A stretch of DNA of 64,000 nucleotides. Source: Variovorax guangxiensis. GTDB taxonomy: Bacteria; Pseudomonadota; Gammaproteobacteria; Burkholderiales; Burkholderiaceae_C. Position numbers and translations under genes: made by a program. The notes below the pieces were generated by a model, which did no database searches, was not told where the DNA came from, and saw nothing but the letters and a program-made list of their open reading frames with translations. The stretch covers positions 341,227 through 405,226 of the forward strand of contig NZ_RXFT01000006.1 in the NCBI RefSeq assembly GCF_003952165.1, given 5' to 3'. Position 1 is the first letter of the stretch; each line of letters begins with the position of its first letter. Below, piece by piece: positions 9,672-20,269 of the stretch.

Positions 9672-9758
9672 TTTTCGCACTCGTCGTTGGCGCACGCCGC
9701 AAGGATGGGCGTCGCGGGTTGTGAGAAGGGTTGCAGGCCTGTCGAGCCGATTCGTGGG

Positions 9759-9836
9759 GCACCGCGGAACCGGCTTTGCCGGGCCGCAGGTGTCGCCCCC
9801 GGCAGGGGGGGCGTAGCGGCACGAAGTGCGCGAAGC
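9759..9836 (-). repeat. Dispersed intergenic repeat, copy A
   Basis: On the minus strand this segment contains CACTTCGTG, a C-rich then G-rich dyad, and GCGGCCCGGCAAAGCCGGTT followed by CCGCGG. A closely matching copy in plus orientation lies at 22463-22541. Both sit between transporter genes, and both include the dyad CCGGCAAAGCCGG (CCGGCAGAGCCGG in the other copy). Confidence 0.75.
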
Positions 9837-9849
9837 CTGGGGGCGAGCC

Positions 9850-10890
9850 CTATTTCGGTTCGGCCTTGCCTTCGTAGCGCTTGCTCCACTCGGCCAAGAT
9901 GCGCTCGCGGTTTTTTGCCGCCCAGTTGATGTCGTTCTTTGCCAGCAGCTTTTCGTAGTTGTCCGGAATGCCTTCCAGCTTCGAGGCCACGCCGGGGTAG
10001 GCCACCACCGCCCACCAGGTGGAAGTGATCTGGTTGGCCTCCTTGCTGGCCATCCAGTCGGCGAAGCGCTTGGCCTGGTCCAGCTTCTTGCTCGTCTTCA
10101 TGATGCTGGTGGCCTCGATGTCCCAGCCCAGGCCTTCCTTCGGGAAGATCAGGTCGACCGGCGCGCCCGACTTCTTGACCTGGTGCGCGCGGAACTCGAA
10201 CGAGATGCCGATCGGGAACTCGCCCGCGCCGGCCTGCTTGCAAGGCTTGGAGCCCGAGTGCACGTACTGCGCGATGTTCTGGTGCAGCGCATCCATGTAC
10301 TTCCAACCCTCGGCGTCGCCCATGTTCTGCAGCCAGGAGGACACGTCGAGGTAGCCCGTGCCGCTGGAGGCCGGGTGGGGCATGGTGATCGTGCCCTTGT
10401 AGACCGGCTTGGCCAGGTCCTGCCAGGTTTCCGGCTTGGGCAGGTTCAGCTTCTTGGCCTCGACGCGGTTGAAGCAGATGGTGGCGGCCCACACGTCCAT
10501 GCCCACCCAGGCCGGCGGGCGCGCGGCATCGGAGTAGGCCGGGTTCAGCTCCTTGAAGCCCTTGGGCTCGTAGGGCAGGAGCATGCCTTCCTGCTGCAGC
10601 AGCGCGAGGCTGCTGGCGGCCAGGCCGGCCACCACGTCGGCCTGCGGGTTGGCTTTTTCGGCCAGCAGCTTGGCGGTGACGATGCCGGTGGAGTCGCGCA
10701 CCCACTTCACCTCGATGTCGGGGTTGGCTTTTTCGAAGGCGTCCTTGTAGAGCTTCATGGCGTCGGTTTCGAGCGCCGTGTAGACCAGGAGCGAGGTCTT
10801 TTGCGCCCATGCGGCGCCGCTGGCCGCAAGGCCTAGCGCCGCCGCACACAGAACCGCCGTGAGACGGCGCGTGCTTAGTTTCATCGTCAT
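9850..10890 (-). CDS. AEP-type ABC transporter substrate-binding protein
   Basis: Periplasmic binding protein of 346 residues. A Sec signal peptide covers about residues 1-28 (MTMKLSTRRLTAVLCAAALGLAASG...AWAQ). The mature protein starts near KTSLLVYTALETD, a pattern of the iron/AEP-binding-protein fold. I chose the ATG at 10890 because GGAGAAACAG precedes it directly; the frame upstream to 10974 is not coding-like. It is the first gene of the leftward phosphonate operon and probably determines specificity for 2-aminoethylphosphonate, inferred from the operon rather than from the binding residues. Confidence 0.9.
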   Translation of the reverse strand: MTMKLSTRRLTAVLCAAALGLAASGAAWAQKTSLLVYTALETDAMKLYKDAFEKANPDIEVKWVRDSTGIVTAKLLAEKANPQADVVAGLAASSLALLQQEGMLLPYEPKGFKELNPAYSDAARPPAWVGMDVWAATICFNRVEAKKLNLPKPETWQDLAKPVYKGTITMPHPASSGTGYLDVSSWLQNMGDAEGWKYMDALHQNIAQYVHSGSKPCKQAGAGEFPIGISFEFRAHQVKKSGAPVDLIFPKEGLGWDIEATSIMKTSKKLDQAKRFADWMASKEANQITSTWWAVVAYPGVASKLEGIPDNYEKLLAKNDINWAAKNRERILAEWSKRYEGKAEPK

Positions 10891-10974
10891 CTGTTTCTCC
10901 TGAGAGGGCTTGCTGTCACTGGAAGAGGTGAGTGGCGGGCTCCGGCAATGGCTGTACCAAGCTCCGGTGAGCAA

Positions 10975-11041
10975 AATGTAGATTGGTGATTGAAGACTGT
11001 CAATAAAAAATTGTTGACAGTTTTCAATTCATCGGGAAAAT
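10975..11041. promoter_or_regulatory. Divergent phosphonate promoters and GntR operator
   Basis: An inverted repeat, ATTGAAGACTGTCAA (10989-11003) and TTGACAGTTTTCAAT (11014-11028), matches at 14 of 15 positions around a 10-base AT spacer. Each arm carries a TTGACA -35 element. Leftward: TTGACA, 17 bases, TACATT (plus-strand AATGTA 10975-10980). Rightward: TTGACA (11014-11019), 16 bases, GAAAAT (11036-11041). A repressor on this dyad would block both promoters. The adjacent GntR gene is the natural candidate. Confidence 0.75.
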
Positions 11042-11048
11042 ACGCCCC

Positions 11049-13005
<1,957 letters not shown>

Positions 13006-13032
13006 CGACAACGACTTCCGGAGCACTTCCCC

Positions 13033-14481
13033 ATGAGCCAAGCCATCCTGAAGCCAGGCACCGTCCACCGCGAGGCCCTGCGCATTGCCGGCGAGCGCGT
13101 GCACCGCGACCGCACCATCGAGGTCACCTACCCCTACACCGGCGAAGTCATCGCCACCGTGCCCAAGGCCACGCTGGAGGACGTGCGGGTGGCCTACAAG
13201 ATCGCGCGCGACTACAAGCCCACGCTCACGCGCTACGAGCGCTACAAGATCCTGATGCGCGCCGGCGAGATCATCGCCTCGCGCCTGGACGAGATCTCGC
13301 GCGTCATCACCATGGAGTCGGGCCTGTGCCGCAAGGACTCCTTGTACGAAGTGGGCCGCGCCTCCGACGTGCTGCTGTTCGCGGCCAACCAGGCCCTGGT
13401 GGACGACGGCCAGGTGTTCTCCTGCGACCTCACCCACCACGGCAAGAGCCGCAAGGTCTACACGCTGCGCGAGCCGCTGCAGGGCGCCATCACCGCCATC
13501 ACGCCGTTCAACCATCCGCTGAACCAGGTGATTCACAAGGTGGCTCCCTCCATTGCCACCAACAACCGCATGGTGCTCAAGCCCAGCGAGAAGACGCCGC
13601 TGACGGCCTTCATCCTGGCCGACATCCTGTACGAGGCGGGCCTGCCGCCGCAGATGCTGTCGGTGGTCACGGGCGACCCGAAGGAGATCGCCGACGAGAT
13701 GCTCACCAGCGCCGACGTCGACTTGGTCACCTTCACCGGCGGCGTGGCCATCGGCAAGTACATCGCGGGCAAGGCGGTGTACAAGCGCCAGGTCCTGGAG
13801 CTGGGCGGCAACGACCCGATCATCGTGATGGAGGACGCCGACGTCGAGGAAGCCGCGACGCTGGCGGCCAGCGGGTCGTACAAGAACTCGGGCCAGCGCT
13901 GCACGGCCATCAAGCGCATGCTGGTGCACGAGTCGGTGGCCGACCGGTTCGTCGAGCTGCTGGTGACCAAGACGAAGGCCTTGAAGTACGGCGATCCGAT
14001 GGACCCGGCCACGGACATGGGCACGGTGATCGATGAGGCCGCGGCGATCCAGTTCGAGGCGGTGGTCAACGAGGCCATCAAGGCCGGTGCGAAGCTGCTG
14101 TACGGCAACGAGCGCCGCGGTGCGCTGTATTCGCCGACGGTGCTCGATCACGTCGATCCTGCGATGACTGTGGCAAAGCACGAAACCTTCGGGCCTGTGT
14201 CGCCGGTGATCCGCTTCAGGAACATCGAGGAGGCGATCCGCATCTCCAACGGCACGGCCTATGGCCTGTCGTCGGCGGTGTGCACCAACCGCATGGACTA
14301 CATCACGCGCTTCATCCGCGAGCTGAACGTGGGCAGCGTCAACGTGCGCGAGGTGCCGGGCTACCGGCTGGAGTTGACACCCTTCGGCGGCATCAAGGAC
14401 TCCGGCCTGGGCTACAAGGAAGGCGTGCTCGAGGCCATGAAGAGCTTCACCAACACCAAGACCTATTCGCTGCCCTGGTAG
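13033..14481 (+). CDS. phnY: Phosphonoacetaldehyde dehydrogenase
   Basis: NAD(P)-dependent aldehyde dehydrogenase of 482 residues that oxidises phosphonoacetaldehyde, made by PhnW, to phosphonoacetate for PhnA. Catalytic residues are visible: N160 in TPFNHPLN, E256 in LELGGNDP and C290 in NSGQRCTA. The coenzyme motif FTGGVAIGKYI is also present. It follows phnA by 27 bases. The dedicated assignment, rather than a general aldehyde dehydrogenase, rests on its place between phnA and other phosphonate genes and on its resemblance to the known PhnY group. Confidence 0.94.
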   Translation: MSQAILKPGTVHREALRIAGERVHRDRTIEVTYPYTGEVIATVPKATLEDVRVAYKIARDYKPTLTRYERYKILMRAGEIIASRLDEISRVITMESGLCRKDSLYEVGRASDVLLFAANQALVDDGQVFSCDLTHHGKSRKVYTLREPLQGAITAITPFNHPLNQVIHKVAPSIATNNRMVLKPSEKTPLTAFILADILYEAGLPPQMLSVVTGDPKEIADEMLTSADVDLVTFTGGVAIGKYIAGKAVYKRQVLELGGNDPIIVMEDADVEEAATLAASGSYKNSGQRCTAIKRMLVHESVADRFVELLVTKTKALKYGDPMDPATDMGTVIDEAAAIQFEAVVNEAIKAGAKLLYGNERRGALYSPTVLDHVDPAMTVAKHETFGPVSPVIRFRNIEEAIRISNGTAYGLSSAVCTNRMDYITRFIRELNVGSVNVREVPGYRLELTPFGGIKDSGLGYKEGVLEAMKSFTNTKTYSLPW

Positions 14482-14487
14482 ACAACG

Positions 14488-15054
14488 ATGAGCCTGAGCA
14501 TTCCCGACATCGTCGGCCTGTTCGAAACCAAGGGCGGCGCGCAGTACGACGGCGAGCCGGTCACGCAACTGGAGCATGCGCTGCAGTCGGCGCACCTGGC
14601 GGAGCAGGCTGGCGCCGGCAGCGAGCTGATCGCCGCCTCGCTGCTGCATGACCTGGGCCATCTGCTGCACGACTTCGGCGGCACGCCGACCCAGCAGGGC
14701 CTGGACGACCTGCACCAGTACCGCTGCCTGCCGTTTCTTCGCGCGTTGTTCGGCCCGGCTACGCTGGAGCCGATCCGCCTGCATGTGGATGCCAAGCGCT
14801 TCCTCTGTGTCAGGGCGCCCGGCTATCTCGAAGCACTGTCGCCCGATTCGAAGCGCAGCCTGCAACTGCAGGGCGGCGTGTTCGACTCCGCGCAGGCCAG
14901 CGCTTTCGAGGCCTTGCCGTATGCGATGGATGCGGTCCGCCTTCGGCGCTGGGACGACACGGCCAAGTGCGCCGATGCGGAGACGCCAAACCTGGCCTAC
15001 TACGCACGTCACCTGGAGATCGCGTCGAAGCCGGTGACTACGGCACGGCCATGA
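14488..15054 (+). CDS. PhnZ-like HD-domain phosphonate oxygenase
   Basis: An HD-fold protein of 188 residues of the group associated with phosphonate degradation operons. PhnZ itself is a mixed-valence di-iron oxygenase that cleaves 2-amino-1-hydroxyethylphosphonate to glycine and phosphate. The expected ligands are all visible: H30 (QLEHALQ), H54 and D55 (LLHDLGH), H58, H76 and H99. The substrate-contacting Tyr is represented by Y20 (AQYDGEPV). An Asp in RRWDDTAK fits the last ligand. No PhnY*-type 2-oxoglutarate hydroxylase, the normal partner, is encoded nearby. The gene is 6 bases from phnY and its stop overlaps the GNAT start. Confidence 0.88.
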   Translation: MSLSIPDIVGLFETKGGAQYDGEPVTQLEHALQSAHLAEQAGAGSELIAASLLHDLGHLLHDFGGTPTQQGLDDLHQYRCLPFLRALFGPATLEPIRLHVDAKRFLCVRAPGYLEALSPDSKRSLQLQGGVFDSAQASAFEALPYAMDAVRLRRWDDTAKCADAETPNLAYYARHLEIASKPVTTARP

Positions 15055-15500
15055 GCGCAGCGCCATCGGCCGCACTGACCAGACGTCAGGCCACGACGCA
15101 GGACATCCCCTTTCTGCTCGCGCTGCGGCAGCAGACGATGAACGGCCACGTCATTGCCTCCGGGGCCGAGGTCAGCGACGCGCATCACATGGCGCGGCTG
15201 ATGCATCGCTTCGAGTGCGCCGAGGTCCTGCTGCACGAGGGGATGCCGGTCGGCCTGCTCAAGGTGTCGCGCGATCCGCATGAATGGGTCGTCATCCAGA
15301 TCCAGCTGGCGCCCGGCTACCAGGGCGGCGGCATCGGCACCGGGCTGCTGGCCGAAGTCATCGACCAGGCTGCAAGCGCCGGCGTCGACCTCACGCTCAG
15401 CGTGCTGAAGGCGAATCCGGCGAAATCGCTCTACGAGCGCTTCGGGTTCGTCGTCGAGCGCGAGTCCGAGTTTTCCTACGAGATGCGGCGCAAGCCCTGA
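15051..15500 (+). CDS. GNAT N-acetyltransferase of the phosphonate operon
   Basis: A 149-residue acyl-CoA-dependent acetyltransferase. Motif A reads YQGGGIGTGLLAE, and the late block AKSLYERFGF is typical of the fold. The ATG at 15051 overlaps the HD gene stop (ATGA), so the two are translated together. Its length is close to that of the aminoalkylphosphonate acetyltransferase PhnO, and operon membership suggests a phosphonate or amine substrate. Sequence alone does not establish that; it could acetylate another amine. Confidence 0.85.
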   Translation: MSAAPSAALTRRQATTQDIPFLLALRQQTMNGHVIASGAEVSDAHHMARLMHRFECAEVLLHEGMPVGLLKVSRDPHEWVVIQIQLAPGYQGGGIGTGLLAEVIDQAASAGVDLTLSVLKANPAKSLYERFGFVVERESEFSYEMRRKP

Positions 15501-15517
15501 AAAACTGCGAGCCCGAC

Positions 15518-16906
15518 ATGCGCCCCTTCTGGATCGAACAGGCTCTCTTCAACGACGGCGACCTTGCGCCCGCGCTGCAGGGCGAGCAGGGCGCCGATGT
15601 CTGCATCGTCGGCGGCGGCTTCACCGGCCTCTGGACGGCCATCCAGGCCAAGCTGCAGTCGCCCGCGCTCGACGTCGTCATCCTCGAGAGCGATCTCTGC
15701 GGTGCAGGCGCGAGCGGCCGCAACGGCGGCTGTCTGCTCACATGGTCGGCCAAGTTCCTCACGCTGCGCCGGCTGTTCGGCGAGGACGAGGCGGTGCGCC
15801 TCGTCAAGGCATCCGAGGCCGCGGTGCAGCACATCGCCGACTTCTGCGCCGCACACGGCATTGACGCCGAACTGCGGCAGGACGGCACGCTCTACACCGC
15901 CACCTCGCAGGCGCAGATCGGCACGCTCGACCCGATGATGCAGGCGCTGGAGGCGCGCGGCATCCATTCCTACCGCACGCTGCCGCCGGAAGAGGTGGCG
16001 CGGCGCTCCGGCTCCGCGCGCAACCTGGCGGGCGTGTATTCGCCGATTGCCGCGACCGTGCACCCCGGCAAGCTGGTGCGCGGGCTGCGGCGAGTGGCGC
16101 TGGCCATGGGCATCCGCATCCACGAGCGCACGCCGATGCTGGACTTCGGCACCGGCCATCCGGTCGTGGTGCGTACGCCCACCGGCAGCGTGCGTGCGAA
16201 GAAGCTGGTGCTCGCGATGAACGCATGGATGGCCAGCACCTTCCCGCAGTTCGAGCGGACCATCGCCATCGTGTCGAGCGACATGGTCATCACCGAGCGG
16301 TGCCCGGAGCTGCTGCAGAAGATCGGCCTGACCGACGGCGTGTCGGTGCTCGATTCACGCACCTTTGTCTACTACTACCGCAGCACGGTCGACGGCCGCA
16401 TCATGCTGGGCAAGGGCGGCAACACCTTTGCCTGGGGCGGCCGCATGGCCAAGGTGTTCGACGAGCGCTCGCCTTACGAAACCGAGCTGACACAGGCCCT
16501 GCGTTCCTTCTTTCCGGCATTGAGCGAAACGCCGATCACCGCCAGCTGGAACGGTCCGTCCGACCGCTCGGTGACGGGCTTTCCGTTCTTCGGCAGGCTC
16601 GACGGCGCGCCGCACATCTACTACGGCTTCGGCTACTCGGGCAACGGCGTCGGGCCGACCTACATGGGCGGGCAGATCCTGTCGTCGCTGGTGCTCGACC
16701 AGGACAACGCATGGACCCGCAGTCCGATCACGCAGGGGCCGCTGGGGTACTTTCCACCGGAGCCGGTGCGCTACGTGGGCTCGATCGTGGTGCGCAACGC
16801 GATCCGCCGCAAGGAGCTGGCCGAGGACCAGAATCGCCAGCCGTGGCTGGTGGACCGCATGCTCAGCAAGCTGGCCAACGCCGCGGGCAAGGCCGACAAG
16901 GCCTGA
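15518..16906 (+). CDS. FAD-dependent aminophosphonate oxidoreductase
   Basis: A DAO-family flavoprotein of 462 residues. The FAD dinucleotide motif is DVCIVGGGFTGLWTAIQA (about 27-44), followed by the second flavin contact GAGASGRNGG, and a late GYSGNGVGPTYMGG segment. This group recurs in phosphonate operons and is annotated as putative aminophosphonate oxidoreductase; members have been reported to oxidise AEP or its N-methyl forms to phosphonoacetaldehyde. That would give a second entry, beside PhnW, into the PhnY-PhnA route. The ATG at 15518 lies 17 bases after the GNAT stop. The exact substrate is inferred. Confidence 0.86.
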   Translation: MRPFWIEQALFNDGDLAPALQGEQGADVCIVGGGFTGLWTAIQAKLQSPALDVVILESDLCGAGASGRNGGCLLTWSAKFLTLRRLFGEDEAVRLVKASEAAVQHIADFCAAHGIDAELRQDGTLYTATSQAQIGTLDPMMQALEARGIHSYRTLPPEEVARRSGSARNLAGVYSPIAATVHPGKLVRGLRRVALAMGIRIHERTPMLDFGTGHPVVVRTPTGSVRAKKLVLAMNAWMASTFPQFERTIAIVSSDMVITERCPELLQKIGLTDGVSVLDSRTFVYYYRSTVDGRIMLGKGGNTFAWGGRMAKVFDERSPYETELTQALRSFFPALSETPITASWNGPSDRSVTGFPFFGRLDGAPHIYYGFGYSGNGVGPTYMGGQILSSLVLDQDNAWTRSPITQGPLGYFPPEPVRYVGSIVVRNAIRRKELAEDQNRQPWLVDRMLSKLANAAGKADKA

Positions 16907-16930
16907 TGCCCCGCGCGGCCCTGATCTGCC

Positions 16931-18289
16931 TCAGTTGGTTTCGGCGAGGGCGTCGGCCAGCGCGTTGACCATGCGGTCGATCTCGGCCTTCTCCGCGATG
17001 AAGGGCGGTGCCAGCTGGATGGTGTCGCCGCCGTAGCGCACGTAGAAGCCCTTCTTCCAGCAGTTCATCGCGATCTCGTACGGGCGGCGCGCGGGCTCGC
17101 CCGGCAGGGCGGCGATGGTCAGGCCGGCGGCCAGGCCGTAGTTGCGGATGTCGGTCACGTGCTTGCTGCCCTTCAGGCTGTGCACCGCGTTCTCGAAGTG
17201 CGGCGCCAATGCCTGCACGCGGCCGATCATGTCTTCCTTCTTCAGCACGTCGAGCGCGGCGATGCCGGCGGCGCAGGCCACCGGGTGCGCGCTGTAGGTG
17301 TAGCCGTGCGGGAACTCGAGCATGTAGTCGGGGCCGCCCGCCGCCATGAAGGTGTCGTAGATGTCCTTGCTGGCCACCACCGCGCCCATGGGCTGCGCGC
17401 CGTTGGTGATCTGCTTGGCGATGTTCATGATGTCGGGCATCACGCCGAAGGCCTCGGCGCCGGTGAGCGCGCCGCAGCGGCCGAAGCCGGTGATGACCTC
17501 GTCGAAGATCAAGAGGATGTTGTTGGCGGTGCAGATCTCGCGCAGGCGCTTGAGGTAGCCCTTGGGCGGGATCACCACGCCGGCCGAGCCCGCGAAGGGC
17601 TCGACGATCACGGCCGCGATGTTCGACGCGTCGTGCAGCGCGATGATGTCGAGCAGGCGGTCGGCCAGCTCGACGCCGTTGTCGGCCATGCCGCGCGTGA
17701 AGGCATTCGACGCGAGCTGCGTGTGCGGCAGGTGGTCGGCTTCCACGCCCTGGCCGAAGAGCTTGCGGTTGGCCGCGATGCCGCCGACCGAGATGCCGCC
17801 GTAGTTGACGCCGTGGTAGCCCTTCTCGCGGCCGATCAGGCGGGTCTTTTGGCCCAAGCCCTTGGTGCGCCAGTAGGCGCGCGCCAGTTTCAGCGAGGTG
17901 TCGGCGGCCTCGGAGCCCGAGCCGGTGAAGAAGACGTAGTCGAGGCCGGCGGGCGTCATCTCCTTGATCTTGTTGGCCAGCTCGAACGAGAGCGGATGGC
18001 CGAACTGGAAGGCGGGCGAGTAGTCGAGCTTGGCGATCTGGCGGCTCACCGCCTCGGTGATCTCGGGGCGGCCGTGGCCCAGGCCGGAGCACCACAGGCC
18101 CGAGAGGCCGTCGAAGATCTTGCGGCCTTCGGAGTCGGTGAAGTAGGCGCCCTTGGCTTCCACGACGATGCGCGGATCGGCCTTGAAGTTGCGGTTGCCG
18201 GTGTAGGGCATCCAGTGCGCGTCGAGCCAGGCGGCGTCGGTGCGCACGGCCGATGCGGATTCGAGGGCAGGGGCTGCTGCGAGGGTCAT
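16931..18289 (-). CDS. Class III omega-amino acid:pyruvate aminotransferase
   Basis: PLP enzyme of 452 residues of the beta-alanine/omega-amino acid transaminase group. The N-terminal HWMPYTGNRNFKADPRIV, FDGLSGLWCSGLGHG and FFTGSGSEAADTSLKLARAY are group hallmarks. The PLP Asp is in LIFDEVITGFGR and the lysine in MNIAKQITNGAQPMG. The start at 18289 (MTLAAAPALES) was taken because the long upstream frame runs through the divergent LysR gene. It converges on the FAD gene (24 bases apart). A role in AEP or beta-alanine nitrogen metabolism is possible. Confidence 0.9.
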   Translation of the reverse strand: MTLAAAPALESASAVRTDAAWLDAHWMPYTGNRNFKADPRIVVEAKGAYFTDSEGRKIFDGLSGLWCSGLGHGRPEITEAVSRQIAKLDYSPAFQFGHPLSFELANKIKEMTPAGLDYVFFTGSGSEAADTSLKLARAYWRTKGLGQKTRLIGREKGYHGVNYGGISVGGIAANRKLFGQGVEADHLPHTQLASNAFTRGMADNGVELADRLLDIIALHDASNIAAVIVEPFAGSAGVVIPPKGYLKRLREICTANNILLIFDEVITGFGRCGALTGAEAFGVMPDIMNIAKQITNGAQPMGAVVASKDIYDTFMAAGGPDYMLEFPHGYTYSAHPVACAAGIAALDVLKKEDMIGRVQALAPHFENAVHSLKGSKHVTDIRNYGLAAGLTIAALPGEPARRPYEIAMNCWKKGFYVRYGGDTIQLAPPFIAEKAEIDRMVNALADALAETN

Positions 18290-18383
18290 GTCGATTCCCG
18301 CGCGCGGCGGGCTCCGGAGGTGAAGGGATGCGCCGATTGTTCGCAAGCCCTTCAGTGTGGAGAATGGCGCAATATCAATGTTC

Positions 18384-18403
18384 ACTTGACGTTTCATGCA
18401 AGT
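18384..18403. promoter_or_regulatory. Probable LysR-box between aminotransferase and lysR
   Basis: Inverted repeat ACTTG (18384-18388) and CAAGT (18399-18403) with a 10-base spacer, in an AT-richer patch of the divergent intergenic region. It contains a T-N11-A pattern. It is the only such dyad noticed there, and it would overlap the regulator's start if the longer frame were used. Confidence 0.45.
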
Positions 18404-18470
18404 AAAGGCGAAAGCCCGGAATGGTGCCTCCGGCACCCGCAACCGCGCTGTTCTGGGGCAGCTCAGCGAC

Positions 18471-19355
18471 ATGGACCTGCGCCTGCTCAAGGTGTTCAGG
18501 AGCGTGGTCGACTGCGGCGGCATGGCGGCCGCCGAGCTGGAGCTGAACATCGGCACCTCCACCGTGAGCCGCCATGTGAAGGACCTGGAAACCCGTTTGG
18601 GGCTGGTGCTGTGCCGGCGGGGCAGGGCGGGCTTCGCGCTCACCGCCGAGGGGCAGCGGGTGTACGACGAGACGCTGCGCCTGCTGGCCTCGGTCGACGC
18701 CTTCCGCGGCAGCATCGACGACATCCACAACCGCATGGGCGGACAGCTCGACGTGGCGCTGTTCGACAAGACGGCGACCAACCCGCAGGCGCGCATCGGC
18801 GATGCCATCGCGCGCTTCACCGAGATCGCGCCAGAGGTGCGGCTGGCGGTGCACGTGGGCTCGATCAACGCCATCGAGCAGGGTGTGCTGGAGGGCAACT
18901 TCCAGATCGGCATCATCCCGGCGCACCGCGCATCCAAGAGCCTGGTGTATGCCGACCTGTTCGACGAGACCATGCTGCTTTACTGCGGCGCGGGGCATCC
19001 GCTCTTCGGCGTGAGCCACGACAAGCTCACCTGGGCGCGGCTGCGCGAGCACCATTTCGCGGGGCTGGGCTACCACTCGCCCAACATGGAGCTGAGCCAC
19101 CGCGCGAAGCTGTCGCGCATGGCCACGGGCTTCGACCAGGAGGCGATCGCGACGCTGATCCTCTCGGGGCGCTTCCTGGGCTTCCTGCCCGACCACTACG
19201 CGCAGGTGTTCGAGGAGCGCGGCCTCATGAAGGCGGTGCTGCCGGCGCGTTTCAACTACGCGTGCCGCTTCGTGAGCCTGCTGCGGCGTTCGCCGAAGCC
19301 GTCGCGGGCGGTGCTGGCGTTCCAGGAGTGCTTGGAGCAGGCGCACCGGAAGTAG
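18471..19355 (+). CDS. LysR-family transcriptional regulator
   Basis: Regulator of 294 residues with an N-terminal winged helix (MDLRLLKVFRSVVDCGGMAA, helix-turn-helix through GTSTVSRHVKDLETRLG) and a C-terminal co-inducer-binding domain (about 90-290). I start at ATG 18471 because LysR proteins typically begin at MDLRLL, and because the putative LysR-box then falls in the intergenic region; ATG 18396 would add 25 residues of no recognisable domain. It is divergent from the omega-aminotransferase, the usual arrangement for a LysR protein and its target. Confidence 0.88.
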   Translation: MDLRLLKVFRSVVDCGGMAAAELELNIGTSTVSRHVKDLETRLGLVLCRRGRAGFALTAEGQRVYDETLRLLASVDAFRGSIDDIHNRMGGQLDVALFDKTATNPQARIGDAIARFTEIAPEVRLAVHVGSINAIEQGVLEGNFQIGIIPAHRASKSLVYADLFDETMLLYCGAGHPLFGVSHDKLTWARLREHHFAGLGYHSPNMELSHRAKLSRMATGFDQEAIATLILSGRFLGFLPDHYAQVFEERGLMKAVLPARFNYACRFVSLLRRSPKPSRAVLAFQECLEQAHRK

Positions 19356-19372
19356 AAGAAGTCGGCGAAAGG

Positions 19373-20137
19373 TCAGCGCTGCCCGCTCGGCAGCAGCAGG
19401 TGCCTGGCGCCGATGTGCGCCTCCATCTCGTGCATGTGCTGCTCGGCGTCGACCATGTGCTCGGTCATCAGGCGGCGCACCTCGTCGGCGTCTTCCCTGC
19501 GGTAGGCCGCGAGAAGCTGCGTGTGATAGTCGACGTTCGCCTCGCCGAAGTGGTGATGGTCGAGCGCCTTCTTGTAGACCACGAGGTCGCGCAGCAGGTC
19601 GTTGAGGAAGCGGCACATGAAGGAGAGCACCGGATTGGGGCAGCTCTCCGCCAGCATGGTGTGGAAGGCGAGTTCGGCCTCGCGCTGGATGCGCAGCTCG
19701 TCCTCGCTGGTCGGCTCGACCGTGCACAGCCGGACGTTTTCTTCCAGCTTCTCGAACTGCTCGGGCGTCAGCTTGCCCACCACGCTCACGGCCAGCTCGG
19801 GCTCCAGCGCCTTGCGCAGCTGGTAGATGTGATGGCCGTCGAGATGGTGGAAGTGCAGGAAGTTGCGCAGCGGCTCCGACGCGTGCTCCACCGACACCTG
19901 CTGCAGGTAGGCACCGCCGCCGGGCCCGGTGCGGATGGAGATCAGGCCGCGCACCTCCAGCGCCTTGAGCGCCTCGCGCACTGTGCTCTTCGAATAGCCG
20001 AAGAGCTCGATCAGTTCCTTCTCGTTCGGTAGCCGGTCGCCGGGCTGCTTGCGCTCCGCCACGATCCAGCGCTTGACGTCTTCGACGATGACGTCCGAGA
20101 GCTTCTGCCGCTTAGGACGGTTCTGCCCCACTCTCAT
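19373..20137 (-). CDS. GntR/FadR-type regulator of the ABC-hydrolase locus
   Basis: Regulator of 254 residues: winged helix (about 12-80, RLPNEKELIELFGYSKSTVREALKALEVRG) and FCD domain (about 95-225). The ATG at 20137 (MRVGQNRPKR) has GGAG upstream, and the longer frame to 20179 lacks support. It ends 17 bases from the LysR gene (convergent) and is divergent from the branched-chain-type ABC operon, which is its probable target. The FCD ligand is unknown. Confidence 0.9.
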   Translation of the reverse strand: MRVGQNRPKRQKLSDVIVEDVKRWIVAERKQPGDRLPNEKELIELFGYSKSTVREALKALEVRGLISIRTGPGGGAYLQQVSVEHASEPLRNFLHFHHLDGHHIYQLRKALEPELAVSVVGKLTPEQFEKLEENVRLCTVEPTSEDELRIQREAELAFHTMLAESCPNPVLSFMCRFLNDLLRDLVVYKKALDHHHFGEANVDYHTQLLAAYRREDADEVRRLMTEHMVDAEQHMHEMEAHIGARHLLLPSGQR

Positions 20138-20269
20138 TGAAACGCTCCATGCCCATCGGGAGATGCGCGGGATGCGCAACAGCGCGCGATCTTAAACGGC
20201 GCCGTGCGGGGGATTGGTCTGGTCTTGGGCACAGGGCTTGCTAGCGGGTTTTTACCAGCATATTAATCC

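Noticed and set aside
16931..18973. A longer aminotransferase with about 228 extra N-terminal residues.
   Set aside because: The extension runs through the divergent LysR gene; the conserved family N terminus begins near 18289.
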